The notes: generated by a model from the sequence alone, not told the origin. DNA of 64,000 bases from Halomicrobium katesii DSM 19301 (GCF_000379085.1 NZ_KB905378.1:2175699-2239698), one strand, 5' to 3'. Shown: positions 1 through 8,020, counted from the stretch's first letter. Numbers and translations are program-made.

Positions 1-734
1 GGGCCGTCGGGCAGGAGTGCGATCACCGCTCGCACCGGCGTCGTGAGGTTGCTCGCGAGCCCGACCGCGAAGACGCTCAGGACGCCGGCCAGCCGACGCG
101 GAATCGCGCGGTCGGCCGCGACGTTGCCGGCGACGCCGTACGCCGCGGTCACGAGCATCGCGTAGAAACCCGCCAGCGAGAGGTTGTAGGCGAACCGTCC
201 CGCGGTACCGGTGATGCGGGTGAGAATCGCCGCGACGAGGTGGCCGCCGTAGTAGTACGCGACCGGCTCACCGGCGAACCACACGTCCTCGGGCGGCAGG
301 GTCTCGGCCCTGACGAGGGACTTCAGGAGGCCGAAATCCAGCATCTTCTCGCCGATCGCCAGCGGGAGCGGCGCGATCACCGGGTCGCTCGCGCCCAGCG
401 GGACCGCGAACGCGCGCATCCCGACCAGGAACAGGAAGGCCGCGCTAAAGACCAGACAGCTCTCGCCGATCCGCCCCGGATCGAGGTCGACGCCACGACT
501 CCCCGCGAGAACGACCAGCCCGACGAGGACGGCGACGCCCAGCCAGATCCCCGCGGTCATCGACAGCCGGCCGACGAAGAAGGTGACCAACCAGACGACG
601 GCGACCGACAGCACGACCGCGACGCCGGAGCCCCCGTCCTCGAAGCGCGGGAACAGCCAGCTCGTGACGACGCTGCCGGCCACCAGTAGGGCGAGATAGA
701 GCGCCAGCCAGAGCGCGACGAGACCGTATTCCAT
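1..734 (-). CDS. DUF2298 multi-pass membrane protein (partial, C-terminus outside window)
   Basis: The frame is open from an ATG at 732-734 to the window edge, giving the first ~244 residues. It starts MEYGLVALWLALYLALL and carries several hydrophobic helices plus the motif EPVAYYYGGHLVAAI, which is the hallmark of the DUF2298 family (large archaeal/Chloroflexus membrane proteins with a 'YYY' motif, thought to resemble GT-C glycosyltransferases). It is transcribed away from the downstream glycosyltransferase/GtrA pair, so a role in envelope polysaccharide or glycoprotein assembly is an inference from context. The rest of the protein lies left of base 1. Confidence 0.8.
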   Translation of the reverse strand, partial: MEYGLVALWLALYLALLVAGSVVTSWLFPRFEDGGSGVAVVLSVAVVWLVTFFVGRLSMTAGIWLGVAVLVGLVVLAGSRGVDLDPGRIGESCLVFSAAFLFLVGMRAFAVPLGASDPVIAPLPLAIGEKMLDFGLLKSLVRAETLPPEDVWFAGEPVAYYYGGHLVAAILTRITGTAGRFAYNLSLAGFYAMLVTAAYGVAGNVAADRAIPRRLAGVLSVFAVGLASNLTTPVRAVIALLPDG

Positions 735-805
735 TAGTGGGGACAGCGTCACCACCGATAATACGCTTTTTGCACTGCCCCGTGGCCGGCGGGAATGTCG
801 AACTG

Positions 806-811
806 TTTTTA
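806..811 (+). promoter_or_regulatory. TATA-like element for the glycosyltransferase gene
   Basis: TTTTTA centred about 28 bases before the ATG at 837. This is the distance expected if transcription begins at or next to the start codon (leaderless mRNA), and it supports ATG 837 over the upstream TTG at 825. Confidence 0.45.
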
Positions 812-836
812 GCCGCGGTCTCGATTGCCCGGACGA

Positions 837-1604
837 ATGGATCAGTCGGTGGGTATCGTCGTCCCTGCGTTTCGACCGGACGTGGATCGACTGGGCTCGT
901 ACGTCAGGACGCTCGACGAGCAGTTGGCTCCGGCACAGATCCGTATCGAACTCGACGATCCGGAACCCGGCGTCACCGAGGGGCTGGCCTCGCTCCCGGC
1001 CGCGGTCAACGCCGTCCCCTACCGCCGCGGGAAGGGGGCCGCGATTACCGCCGGCTTCGAGGCGATCGAGACGGACGTTCGCGCGTTCGCCGACGCCGAC
1101 GGATCGACCGACGCGGCCTCTCTCGCACGCGTCATCGACCGGGTCAGGGCCGGCGAGGCGGACCTGGCGGTCGGTTCTCGCCGTCACCCCGACGCGACCG
1201 TCAGCAGCCACCAGACCTTCGCGCGGCGGTTCCTGGGCGACGGCTTCGCCTGGATCGCCGGCCACCTGCTCGACGTGTCGCTGCACGACTACCAGTGTGG
1301 CGCGAAGGCGATCACGGCCGAGGGGTGGGAGCACGTGCGCACGCACCTCTACGACGCCGGCTTCGCCTGGGACGTAGAGCTGGTCGCGATCGCCGGTGCG
1401 CTGGGACTGACCGTCGCGGAGGTCCCCATCGAGTGGGAGGACAGACCCGGTTCGACGGTCTCGCCGGTGCGAACGTCGCTGAACATGGCGACGGCGCTCT
1501 TGCGCGCACGCCACCGGGCGAAGCGGCTGAGCGACAGTCGTCTCCACGCCGCCATCGCCGCGACACGCGAGAAGGGTCCCGCACTGATCGACAACGATGA
1601 GTAG
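837..1604 (+). CDS. Family 2 glycosyltransferase (dolichyl-phosphate sugar transferase-like)
   Basis: A 255-residue protein starting MDQSVGIVVPAFRP, a typical GT-A N-terminal strand. It then has YRRGKGAAITAGF and FADADGSTD, the nucleotide-sugar and DxD-type metal site seen in DPM1/Alg5-type enzymes. GSRRHPD and the DYQCGAKAI region are also typical of polyprenyl-phosphate mannose/glucose synthases, which charge lipid carriers in the cytoplasmic membrane. There is no C-terminal membrane segment. The gene overlaps the following GtrA gene by 8 bases, and GtrA proteins are the usual partner supplying the membrane helices. ATG 837 was chosen because of the TATA element 28 bases upstream. The sugar specificity cannot be read from the sequence. 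Confidence 0.85.
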   Translation: MDQSVGIVVPAFRPDVDRLGSYVRTLDEQLAPAQIRIELDDPEPGVTEGLASLPAAVNAVPYRRGKGAAITAGFEAIETDVRAFADADGSTDAASLARVIDRVRAGEADLAVGSRRHPDATVSSHQTFARRFLGDGFAWIAGHLLDVSLHDYQCGAKAITAEGWEHVRTHLYDAGFAWDVELVAIAGALGLTVAEVPIEWEDRPGSTVSPVRTSLNMATALLRARHRAKRLSDSRLHAAIAATREKGPALIDNDE

Positions 1605-2058
1605 CCGCCTCGCACCCCTCCGATCGCTGCTCTCGGGGGTCCGCTTTGGGAAGTTCGCCTCGGTCGGCGCGGTCGGTGCCGCCTTCGACACGACGACGTT
1701 CGTCGTCCTCGACCAGTTCGTCGGCGTGTCGACCGCCGTCGCCAACGCCGTCGGCATCGAGATCGCGATTCTCGTGATGTTCGTCGTCAACGACAACTGG
1801 ACCTTCGCGAGCGAAGGCGAGGACGACCGCCGCTCGCTGGGCGCGCGCCTCGTGCGCTCGCATCTCGTCCGTGCCGGTGGGTCGACGCTGCAGTGGAGCA
1901 TTCTCTTCGCCGTCCTCGTCGTCTACGAGGTCGGCGTGCCCGTCTCGCTGGGTCCGGTCGACCTCTGGCCGATCTTCGTCAAGGGCGGCGCGATCGGGAT
2001 CGCCATGTTCGTCAACTACGTCTTCGAGAGCATCTTCACCTGGCGCGTCCACGAGTGA
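1597..2058 (+). CDS. GtrA family membrane protein
   Basis: 153 residues with four predicted membrane helices. The N-terminal helix FGKFASVGAVGAAFDTT and the later VVNDNWTFAS (the N-x-x-W-T-F motif) and NYVFESIFTWRV are characteristic of GtrA/DPMS-like proteins, which are thought to move lipid-linked sugars across the membrane or to anchor the synthase. It overlaps the upstream glycosyltransferase by 8 bases, so the two are almost certainly co-translated. Confidence 0.88.
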   Translation: MSSRLAPLRSLLSGVRFGKFASVGAVGAAFDTTTFVVLDQFVGVSTAVANAVGIEIAILVMFVVNDNWTFASEGEDDRRSLGARLVRSHLVRAGGSTLQWSILFAVLVVYEVGVPVSLGPVDLWPIFVKGGAIGIAMFVNYVFESIFTWRVHE

Positions 2059-2132
2059 GTGTGCCGCGAGAGGAACCCACAGAGGACGACCGAATCACAA
2101 CCCTTAATCAGGGGGAGACGATACGAGATAGT

Positions 2133-2207
2133 AGCGGGATGGGATAGCCAGGAGATTCCGGCGGGCTCATAACCCGTAGATCGGTGGTTCAAATCCACCT
2201 CCCGCTA
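2133..2207 (+). tRNA. Initiator tRNA-Met (anticodon CAU)
   Basis: A complete cloverleaf can be drawn. The acceptor arm AGCGGGA pairs with TCCCGCT followed by discriminator A. The anticodon arm CGGGCTCATAACCCG has CAU in the loop and three consecutive G:C pairs, the signature of initiator tRNAs. The T arm is GGTGGTTCAAATCCACC. No intron is present and CCA is not encoded. The last ~22 bases are duplicated downstream (see the repeat at 2303). Confidence 0.95.
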
Positions 2208-2213
2208 TATTTT
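2186..2213 (+). repeat. Direct repeat copy 1 (T arm and acceptor end of tRNA-iMet)
   Basis: The 28 bases beginning GGTTCAAATCCACC and ending CGCTATATTTT are found again, unchanged, at 2303-2330. This copy covers the 3' 22 bases of the tRNA plus six bases beyond it. Such a duplication is the usual footprint of site-specific integration into a tRNA 3' end. Confidence 0.9.
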
Positions 2214-2816
2214 GCCGCGAGCAAACTCGCGAGCGGAAAATCTTCGCCGAGTGGATTTGTACCCTATTAGTCGCGCGCAGCGAAGCGAGCACGTCTGATT
2301 CCGGTTCAAATCCACCTCCCGCTATATTTTACTGACGCCAAACCGAGGAGCGAAGCGACGGGTTCGGCGTCGGTATAGAGAGCACACCGTGGATATGAAC
2401 TCGGAACGCGAAGCGAACAATCCGCTGTACGGCACCGCCGACAGTATCACGACGGCGAGGCGGATCGTCTACTGAACGCCCTCGACTCGCTCGACGGTTC
2501 TGTGCGGGATATCGTCACTCGCGACGCTCGTTCGATAGCGCCCGCGCAGAACCGCCGACCGCGCCTCGCCCGTTCGTCCGCCAGGCCAGCAGACGCGACA
2601 GCCACACGCCTCCCCAACCGATTCGCTCCCTCCGGTCGCTCATCCCTCGCGCAAGGTCGTCGCGGCACGGCGGCCGCGACAGCGCGCGCCGCGTCGCTCT
2701 GTCCGAGCGACGGAACATCGAAGGACTCGAACGGACGCCTCGGCCCGTCCCGCTCGCGTTTTTCGGCGAGTCGTTCCAGTTCGGTTTCGCCGCGGCCGAC
2801 AGTGAAGACGGCGCTG
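2208..2816. other. Gene-poor interval after tRNA-iMet
   Basis: About 610 bases without a convincing gene. It holds the second att-like repeat (2303-2330), several GAGCGAAGCGA-type palindromic motifs (near 2280 and 2350) and very GC-rich sequence whose long open frames have no protein-like composition. A 26-codon frame from ATG 2396 exists but has no supporting context. Confidence 0.6.
2303..2330 (+). repeat. Direct repeat copy 2, candidate att site / element remnant
   Basis: Exact 28-base copy of 2186-2213, displaced by 117 bases. Only 89 bases lie between the copies, with no integrase. This fits a decayed or excised integrative element that left a tandem attachment site, or a simple local duplication. 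It cannot be a tRNA gene because the acceptor 5' half, D arm and anticodon arm are absent. Confidence 0.75.
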
Positions 2817-3386
2817 TTAGTCGTCGCCGTAGTCGTCGACCACGACGACCTCGCCGTCGACGACGTCGACGTTGATGAGCGTCTTCGCGTGGTAGCCGTC
2901 GTCTGCGAGCTTGTTCTCGCCGCCCTCCTTCTTGATGACACAGACGATGTCACAGATGTCCGCGCCGATGTCTTCGAGCGCGCCAGTGAGCGCGGCCAGC
3001 GTGCCGCCGGTCGAGAGCACGTCGTCGAGCACGAGCACGCGGTCTCCCTCGTAGACGTCGTTGACGTACATCTCGTTTTCCGAGTAGCCGGTGACCTGCG
3101 AGAGCGACACCTCGCCGTCGAGGCCGTACTGACGCTTGCGGACGACGACGAGGGGGATGTCCGTCATCAGCGAGACCGCAGTGGAGATGTGAATGCCCAT
3201 CGCGGCCGGCGTGACGATCTTGTCGACGTCTTCGAGTTCGGCCTTGCGGATGATCTTGATGACGATCTCGCGGAGCAGTTCGGGACGCAGCATCGGAACG
3301 CCGTCGCTGATCGGATGCACGAAGTAGTGGTAGCCGTCCTTCTCGATGATGGGTGCGTCCAACAGCGACTGCTTGAGCTGATCCAT
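2817..3386 (-). CDS. hpt: Hypoxanthine/adenine phosphoribosyltransferase family protein
   Basis: 189 residues from ATG 3386 ([14 protein letters not shown]). It carries the PRPP-binding loop [13 protein letters not shown] and the upstream region [12 protein letters not shown] typical of type I phosphoribosyltransferases, and its length fits the archaeal Hpt/Apt-like group. These enzymes salvage a free purine base with PRPP to give the nucleotide. Which base is used (hypoxanthine/guanine or adenine) is not certain for haloarchaeal members. An in-frame start 24 bases further upstream (3410) exists but lacks sequence support. Confidence 0.85.
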   Translation of the reverse strand: MDQLKQSLLDAPIIEKDGYHYFVHPISDGVPMLRPELLREIVIKIIRKAELEDVDKIVTPAAMGIHISTAVSLMTDIPLVVVRKRQYGLDGEVSLSQVTGYSENEMYVNDVYEGDRVLVLDDVLSTGGTLAALTGALEDIGADICDIVCVIKKEGGENKLADDGYHAKTLINVDVVDGEVVVVDDYGDD

Positions 3387-3422
3387 GTCGGCGGTACTTC
3401 GAGCCGGCACAAAAACCCGTCG

Positions 3423-5285
3423 TCAACGGAGCGGGATCGCGTCGGCCAGCGTCCGCACCATCGGCAGCGCGTGTGCGCCGCCGAGACCGAAGTACTCGAT
3501 CGCGGCGAACCCGACGAACGCCGTCGACGACGCGAGCGCCAGCCCGAACAGCGCCGCGCCGATCCGGTCGAAGCACTCGGTCGCGACGGAGACCAACGAC
3601 CAGCTGCCCAGGGCCAGCGCCACGGCGAGGCCGAGGACGGCGTGGAACTGGAACGCTTCGGCACGGCCCACGTCGAGCGCGACGAGCGCGACGAGGACGA
3701 GCTGGCCGCCGATCAGCACGCCAGCGCTCCAACTCCAGAGCACCGTCCGCCAGTGGGCGTCGAGCGCTCGCCCGACCGGTGGGAGCCGCACGGCGAGGCA
3801 GACGAGGATGGGAGCGACGGGGAACAGGTACCGAACGGTCACCTGAGCGTGGAGCGGGAGCGAACCGATGTACACGAGCGTGAGCGCAACGGCAGTGAGG
3901 GCGAGGAACGCGTCGGCCGACGTGACGCCGTCTGGCAGTGACCGGCGTTCGATCGATCGTTTGATCGCGACGAGACCGGTCGAAGCCGCTACAATCGTCG
4001 CGAGGACCGGAGAGGACTCCAGCAGCGTGAGGTTCGCCTCGGGAGTCCCCTCGGCGCGATCGGCGACGTGCTCGATGTACCCGCTCCGAACCAGCGTTCG
4101 ATACGCGGCTGTCGGGTCCGTCTGTAGTGAGTGGATACCGCGCCGAACGAGTCCGAGGAGTTTCGTCAGTGGCTCTACCGCGGACTGTGCGAGGACGATC
4201 CCGACGCGTACGAATCGAGGGAGGTTCGTCGTGTCGCCACCGCTAGACGGGTCTCCCGAGGACAGTTCGCCGGTGAGCGAGATGTCGCTCCCCTGGCCGA
4301 CGGTCCGGAGCATCCGGGGAACGGTCAGCGGATCGCCGGTGATCAGCGTGTTCGTCACGAACAGCGGGACGAGCGCCAGCAGGAAGACGCCGCCGAGTAC
4401 GCCCAGAGTCCGCGGGCCGTTGTCTGGGGCCGTCGATACGTCGACGAGCACGAACGGGACGAACAGGACCAGCGCCTCGGGGGCGTGAATCCACGCCAGC
4501 AGCGCCAGCAGAACGTAACAGACGGCCCGTGCCTCGAAGGCCCAGTCGCGATCGGCGTCGCGGCTGTAGGCGAGTCCCAGAGCGACCGCCAGTGCGACGG
4601 CTGCCGTCACGACGTGACGCTTGGGGACGGTCGCCCAGAATGCCAGCGGCGTCCCAGCGACGACCGCGATGGCGGCGACGAGCCCCCGTCGTCGACCGTC
4701 AGTGAACGAAACGAGGCGATACGCGAGCGTGCCGACGAAGGCACCGGCAGTCGCGTGTACCAACTGCAAGGCGAGTAGATGGCGGGGAACGGGGCTGATC
4801 GGCTCCACGAGTGCGACGTTGAGCAGGAACACCGCGGCGACGACGCAGCCGCCGCCGACTCGCGCGAGCCGCTCGCGACCGAACTGGCGGCCGGCGAGGA
4901 GCACAGTCCCGTACACCAGCAGCGACCACAGCGCCACCAGCGCGACGGGGAAGTCGGCGACGGCCTCGATCCCGCCCAGTGCGTAGAGGACGGGCAGCGA
5001 GAGGACGATCACGCCGTAGTTGCGCGAGTACGTCGAACCGCCGTAGAAGTTCGTCCCCGGCGACCGGAGCGAGCCGTACGCCGGCTCCGTCAGCGCGATG
5101 TTGCCGTCGGCGACCGCCGCCAGCCCGTTGGCGATCGTGTAGGAGTCGTTGATCAGAAACGCCGTGCGCCACAGCGCCAGAAACAGACAGAGGCTCCCGA
5201 GAAAGACGAGTAGCCCGACGCGATCGCCAAAGAGGAACCGGTAGGACAGCCCGCGCAGTCGCGTCGCCCGCTCGCGGTCGATCAC
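3423..5285 (-). CDS. Large multi-pass membrane protein, GT-C glycosyltransferase-like
   Basis: 620 residues with about a dozen hydrophobic segments and short loops. After the first helix comes an acidic/polar periplasmic loop (LINDSYTIANGLAAVADG, then YGSLRSPGTNFYGG), the architecture of GT-C type membrane glycosyltransferases and related proteins. I do not recognise a named family. Translation begins at GTG 5285, which overlaps the TGA of the upstream gene by four bases (GTGA), so it is co-translated with that gene. The pairing with a single-helix extracytoplasmic protein suggests work at the cell surface. Function unknown. Confidence 0.75.
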   Translation of the reverse strand: MIDRERATRLRGLSYRFLFGDRVGLLVFLGSLCLFLALWRTAFLINDSYTIANGLAAVADGNIALTEPAYGSLRSPGTNFYGGSTYSRNYGVIVLSLPVLYALGGIEAVADFPVALVALWSLLVYGTVLLAGRQFGRERLARVGGGCVVAAVFLLNVALVEPISPVPRHLLALQLVHATAGAFVGTLAYRLVSFTDGRRRGLVAAIAVVAGTPLAFWATVPKRHVVTAAVALAVALGLAYSRDADRDWAFEARAVCYVLLALLAWIHAPEALVLFVPFVLVDVSTAPDNGPRTLGVLGGVFLLALVPLFVTNTLITGDPLTVPRMLRTVGQGSDISLTGELSSGDPSSGGDTTNLPRFVRVGIVLAQSAVEPLTKLLGLVRRGIHSLQTDPTAAYRTLVRSGYIEHVADRAEGTPEANLTLLESSPVLATIVAASTGLVAIKRSIERRSLPDGVTSADAFLALTAVALTLVYIGSLPLHAQVTVRYLFPVAPILVCLAVRLPPVGRALDAHWRTVLWSWSAGVLIGGQLVLVALVALDVGRAEAFQFHAVLGLAVALALGSWSLVSVATECFDRIGAALFGLALASSTAFVGFAAIEYFGLGGAHALPMVRTLADAIPLR

Positions 5286-5770
5286 TCGATCACCTCCACC
5301 GTGATCGAGCGTTCCGCGACGACGCGGCCGCTGTCGTTCGCGCGGACGACCAGCGCCAGCCGGCCGTCGTAGGCCGTCTGATTCACCGTGTCCGGCGCGA
5401 ACGTGTCGTCGGACATCGACGCCGCGTACGAGCCGACGTTCTCCGTCGAGAGGAAGTGCGTCGTCGACCGGCTGTACCCGCGCTCGTCGATTTCCAGCTT
5501 GTAGACGAGCAACGGCCGGCCCTCGACGGCGGCGATCGCCACCGCGGCGTCGGGCACCTGCAGCCTGTACTCGCCGGCTCCGAATCGCCCAGCCGTCAGC
5601 GTCGCCCGCTCTGGCAGCGACGCCGACTCGACCGTGACCGATCCGACACCGTACGCGGGCGTCTCGGCGTCGCTCGTCAGATCGACGGCCCCCACGAGCG
5701 GCCCGGAGACGAGCGTCGTCACCACGACGAGTCCGACGACTCCCCAGACGACGGTCCGGTCTACGTCCAT
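5282..5770 (-). CDS. Membrane-anchored extracytoplasmic protein, unknown function
   Basis: 162 residues from ATG 5770 (MDVDRTVVWGVVGLVVVTTL). The first ~30 residues form one hydrophobic helix (signal peptide or anchor). The rest is a beta-rich acidic domain with no motif I know. It overlaps the start of the large membrane protein by four bases, so the two probably form one translational unit and may act together. An in-frame start further upstream (5839) would put an unlikely extension before the membrane helix. Confidence 0.7.
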   Translation of the reverse strand: MDVDRTVVWGVVGLVVVTTLVSGPLVGAVDLTSDAETPAYGVGSVTVESASLPERATLTAGRFGAGEYRLQVPDAAVAIAAVEGRPLLVYKLEIDERGYSRSTTHFLSTENVGSYAASMSDDTFAPDTVNQTAYDGRLALVVRANDSGRVVAERSITVEVIE

Positions 5771-5844
5771 CGTATCACGGCAGTGTGACACGGGAAATAA
5801 AGCTGTCGCGGTCGACGGCGAGACAGCGCCGCCGCTCACCAGTC

Positions 5845-5863
5845 GAAAAAATCGAAGAAAGGG
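5845..5863 (-). terminator. T-rich terminator candidate behind the first pilin
   Basis: Read on the minus strand, TTTCTTCGATTTTTTCGAC lies directly after the pilin stop at 5872. Runs of T downstream of a gene are the usual archaeal termination signal. There is no clear hairpin. Confidence 0.4.
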
Positions 5864-5871
5864 AACGGTCG

Positions 5872-6330
5872 TTAAGCGTTCGGGCCGCTGTCAGAGGACA
5901 GCGAGGCCGAAGAGTCGCCCTCGTTCGAGACGTAGACGACACTCAGATCCCAGTCTCCGTTGCTCCCGATGTCACTAGATACATACGTCACAGAGTTTCC
6001 AGCTGTGACATCTGAGGATGTTCCCAATGAGGACTTGTCTGCCCAAGTTTGGTCAATGTCAGTCGTACCACCAGAACCACCAGTACCGCGGATATACAGC
6101 TCGTCGGCCTGAATTGGATCCCCACCTCCGTGGGTGATCTTAACAGATGACGCATCCGAGTCATAGTCGAAACTGAAGCTCGCAGTTGGCGTCGTGTTCG
6201 TCTGGTCACCGAGTCCGAGGACGAACGAGGCGATGACGGCTGCCAGGATCACCGTGATGGCGACCATCAGGATGACACCGATGACAGGCGATACCGCGTC
6301 GTCGTCGTTGAATAGTTGTTTCAAATCCAT
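5872..6330 (-). CDS. Type IV pilin (haloarchaeal PilA-like)
   Basis: 152 residues from ATG 6330 (MDLKQLFNDDDAVSPVIG). This is the haloarchaeal prepilin N-terminus: a short charged leader cleaved by the prepilin peptidase PibD, then one hydrophobic helix (VILMVAITVILAAVIASFVL) that packs the pilus core. The mature part (TASFSFDYDSDAS..., Gly/Ser/Asp rich) resembles the DUF1628 pilin-like domain and would be surface exposed. The N-terminal ~45 codons closely match the second pilin at 7407-7895, while the body is divergent and clearly less GC-rich than its neighbours. Adhesion pilus subunit is the likely role. Confidence 0.88.
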   Translation of the reverse strand: MDLKQLFNDDDAVSPVIGVILMVAITVILAAVIASFVLGLGDQTNTTPTASFSFDYDSDASSVKITHGGGDPIQADELYIRGTGGSGGTTDIDQTWADKSSLGTSSDVTAGNSVTYVSSDIGSNGDWDLSVVYVSNEGDSSASLSSDSGPNA

Positions 6331-6354
6331 GGTTATCACGCACACCCGTCCACA

Positions 6355-6386
6355 GCGAGCGGGGCATCCCCTGCCCCCCTGCTCGC
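6355..6386 (-). promoter_or_regulatory. Stem-loop in the 5' leader of the first pilin mRNA
   Basis: GCGAGCGGGGC (6355-6365) can pair with GCCCC (373-377) and GCTCGC (381-386) across a three-base bulge, making an 11-bp stem ending 25 bases before the pilin ATG. With a TATA box at 6421-6430 this sits inside the transcript, so it could control translation or stability. Inference only. Confidence 0.45.
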
Positions 6387-6420
6387 GGTGGGTGCTACCT
6401 CAATCGATACTGCCGGGGGT

Positions 6421-6430
6421 ACTTATACCC
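6421..6430 (-). promoter_or_regulatory. TATA box for the first pilin
   Basis: GGGTATAAGT on the minus strand. A start site ~25 bases downstream (~6400) gives a leader of about 70 bases, unlike the leaderless genes elsewhere in the window. Confidence 0.5.
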
Positions 6431-6618
6431 TGTCTACGTTTTATCGGTTCAATCACGCGCTGGAACCCTTCAAGAGGGCCTTGGATACCCGATATCGAGG
6501 GGTACAGCAATCTTCACCGTTGATAACGGATGTGGCATCGTCGACGGCTCCCTGCGGTGTGATCGCTCCGGACCAGCGTCCTTCTGGCCCGCAAGCCGTC
6601 ACTCTGTTCTGAGACACA

Positions 6619-6635
6619 CTGCTGATGCTCAGCAG
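6619..6635 (-). terminator. Hairpin downstream of the winged-helix gene
   Basis: Perfect 7-bp inverted repeat CTGCTGA-TGC-TCAGCAG, 40 bases after the stop at 6675. It could end or stabilise the mRNA of the regulator gene. There is no T-run. Confidence 0.3.
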
Positions 6636-6674
6636 CCTCTTGTTCGAGCGCGCACGCGACGACGCCCGACGGCG

Positions 6675-7268
6675 TCACTCCTCGTCGGCCTCGCCGTCGC
6701 AGTCGTCGACGGCCTCGTCGTACTCCGTGAGCGTCATCGTCCGGCCGGAGACGGTGTGATAGGCCGCTGCGGCGGTGAGGATCGCCGCGAACAGCGTCGC
6801 CCACACCAGCGGCGAGACCATCGTGAACGGGAACACGCCGAGCCACAGCGTGGCGATGACCGCCAGACTCACCGCGCCAAAGGAGAGGTAGAACTCCCGC
6901 CAGGGGAACTCCCCGCCGGGGACGATCTCCAGGTACACCGTCAGGTCGTCGGTCTGTGGCGTCGTCTGGATCACGCCGTCGTCGGCGTCGTAGGCGACGA
7001 TGCCGGCGTTGTCCATTTTCGGGAGGTGGGTCTGCTGGAGCGTGGTGTACACGCGCTTTCGCTGGGTCGACGTGACGCTGGTCTGGGGGCAGTCGTACTC
7101 CAGGGAGGCGACGTAGTCGGCCAGCTCTCCGAGTTCGACCGGGCCGCCGTGTCGACGGAGGTACTGGATGACGTAGCGCCGCCGCTTGTTCTGGAGCACC
7201 TCGAAGATTTCGCCTTTCGAGAGCGTCGAGTGCGTGCCCGTCGCCTGCGTTGCGTCGGCGTTACTCAC
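6675..7268 (-). CDS. Membrane-anchored winged-helix protein (DUF7344-type)
   Basis: 197 residues from GTG 7268. Residues ~15-100 form a winged-helix fold seen in many haloarchaeal regulators (GEIFEVLQNKRRRYVIQYL, then TQRKRVYTTLQQTHLPKMD and AGIVAYDADDGVI). Two hydrophobic helices follow (YLSFGAVSLAVIATLWL and MVSPLVWATLFAAILTAA) before an acidic tail. It lies between two pilin genes on the same strand, so control of pilus expression or membrane-linked sensing is a reasonable guess. A TTG at 7319, close to the predicted transcription start, is an alternative start giving 17 more residues. Confidence 0.75.
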   Translation of the reverse strand: MSNADATQATGTHSTLSKGEIFEVLQNKRRRYVIQYLRRHGGPVELGELADYVASLEYDCPQTSVTSTQRKRVYTTLQQTHLPKMDNAGIVAYDADDGVIQTTPQTDDLTVYLEIVPGGEFPWREFYLSFGAVSLAVIATLWLGVFPFTMVSPLVWATLFAAILTAAAAYHTVSGRTMTLTEYDEAVDDCDGEADEE

Positions 7269-7336
7269 AGTGTATCCGCCCCCAGCCGGTGCAGTCCCAC
7301 GCGACCATCCTTTGCACAACTGGAATGTGGGATGAT

Positions 7337-7345
7337 CCTATATAA
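7337..7345 (-). promoter_or_regulatory. TATA box for the winged-helix gene
   Basis: TTATATAGG on the minus strand. The expected start site is near 7317, giving either a 49-base leader to GTG 7268 or a leaderless TTG start at 7319. Confidence 0.55.
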
Positions 7346-7406
7346 TCGCGGCGGTTGCCCTCTTGATTGACATAACGAGCGAAACCGAGAGAAAAGGCGG
7401 CGTCAG

Positions 7407-7895
7407 TTAGGCGTCGGCCCCGTCCCAGCGACCGAGCGTCGCGGAGTTCCCGCCGTCTGCGGGCTGGTAGGTGACGCGGACGGTCGCGCCGCTGAGGTCG
7501 AGGTCCGACACAGAACCACTGAAGTCGTCGTATTTGATTGTATCGGTCGTACCAGCGTTCACGTCTGAACCACTATTGTCCGTGAACAGATTGCCATTGT
7601 AGGTTGCATCAGAGCCCCCATCTTTAGCACCGGTGACAGCTGCCTCAATCTCGTTTGCTGGGATAGTTTCACCACCGTTGTGCGTTACTTCGAGAGTGTC
7701 ACCTTCTGTAATATCGTTTTCAGTGTAGTCGAAGCTGAAGCTGGCTTGCGGTGCGGTGTTGCTGATCTGGTCCCCGAGCCCGAGGACGAACGTTGCGATC
7801 ACGGCCGCGAGGATCACGGTGATGGCCACCATCAGGATGACACCGATCACCGGGCTCACGGCCTCGTCGTCGTCGAAGAGTGCTTTCACGTCCAT
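7407..7895 (-). CDS. Type IV pilin (second paralogue)
   Basis: 162 residues from ATG 7895 (MDVKALFDDDEAVSPVIG). The prepilin leader and hydrophobic helix are nearly identical to those of the pilin at 5872-6330. The mature domain (ASFSFDYTENDIT...) is related only in outline and ends LGRWDGADA. It would be processed by PibD and assembled as a major or minor pilin. The stretch 7540-7740 is visibly less GC-rich than the flanks. Two pilins around one regulator suggests alternative subunits of one pilus system. Confidence 0.88.
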   Translation of the reverse strand: MDVKALFDDDEAVSPVIGVILMVAITVILAAVIATFVLGLGDQISNTAPQASFSFDYTENDITEGDTLEVTHNGGETIPANEIEAAVTGAKDGGSDATYNGNLFTDNSGSDVNAGTTDTIKYDDFSGSVSDLDLSGATVRVTYQPADGGNSATLGRWDGADA

Positions 7896-8010
7896 ATGTT
7901 GTCTCCGTGTCGCGCGCCTGTCGGCGGCGGTCCGTCGATGCCGTCGCGACATCTCATCTGAGACACGCCGTCCGGCGGTCACGCGCTTGGCCGGAGATAC
8001 CCGAGACGGG

Positions 8011-8020
8011 TAGATAAAGG
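8011..8020 (-). promoter_or_regulatory. TATA-like element for the second pilin
   Basis: CCTTTATCTA on the minus strand, about 115 bases before ATG 7895, implying a leader of roughly 90 bases as for the other pilin. The 283 bases between this gene and the antiporter operon hold nothing else I recognise. Confidence 0.4.

Larger units (their letters stand above)
6331..6674. other. Pilin upstream region (344 bases, no gene)
   Basis: Holds the pilin TATA box and leader stem-loop, a lower-GC stretch around 6430-6530, and a hairpin at 6619-6635 behind the regulator gene. No credible coding frame was found. Confidence 0.55.

Noticed and set aside
2303-2330. Second tRNA gene behind tRNA-iMet
   Set aside because: Only the T arm and 3' acceptor strand are copied; no 5' acceptor strand, D arm or anticodon arm.
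2502-3941. 479-codon plus-strand frame over the hpt gene
   Set aside because: Antisense to a phosphoribosyltransferase with a clear PRPP loop; composition is Arg/Asp/Val-rich and unlike a real protein.
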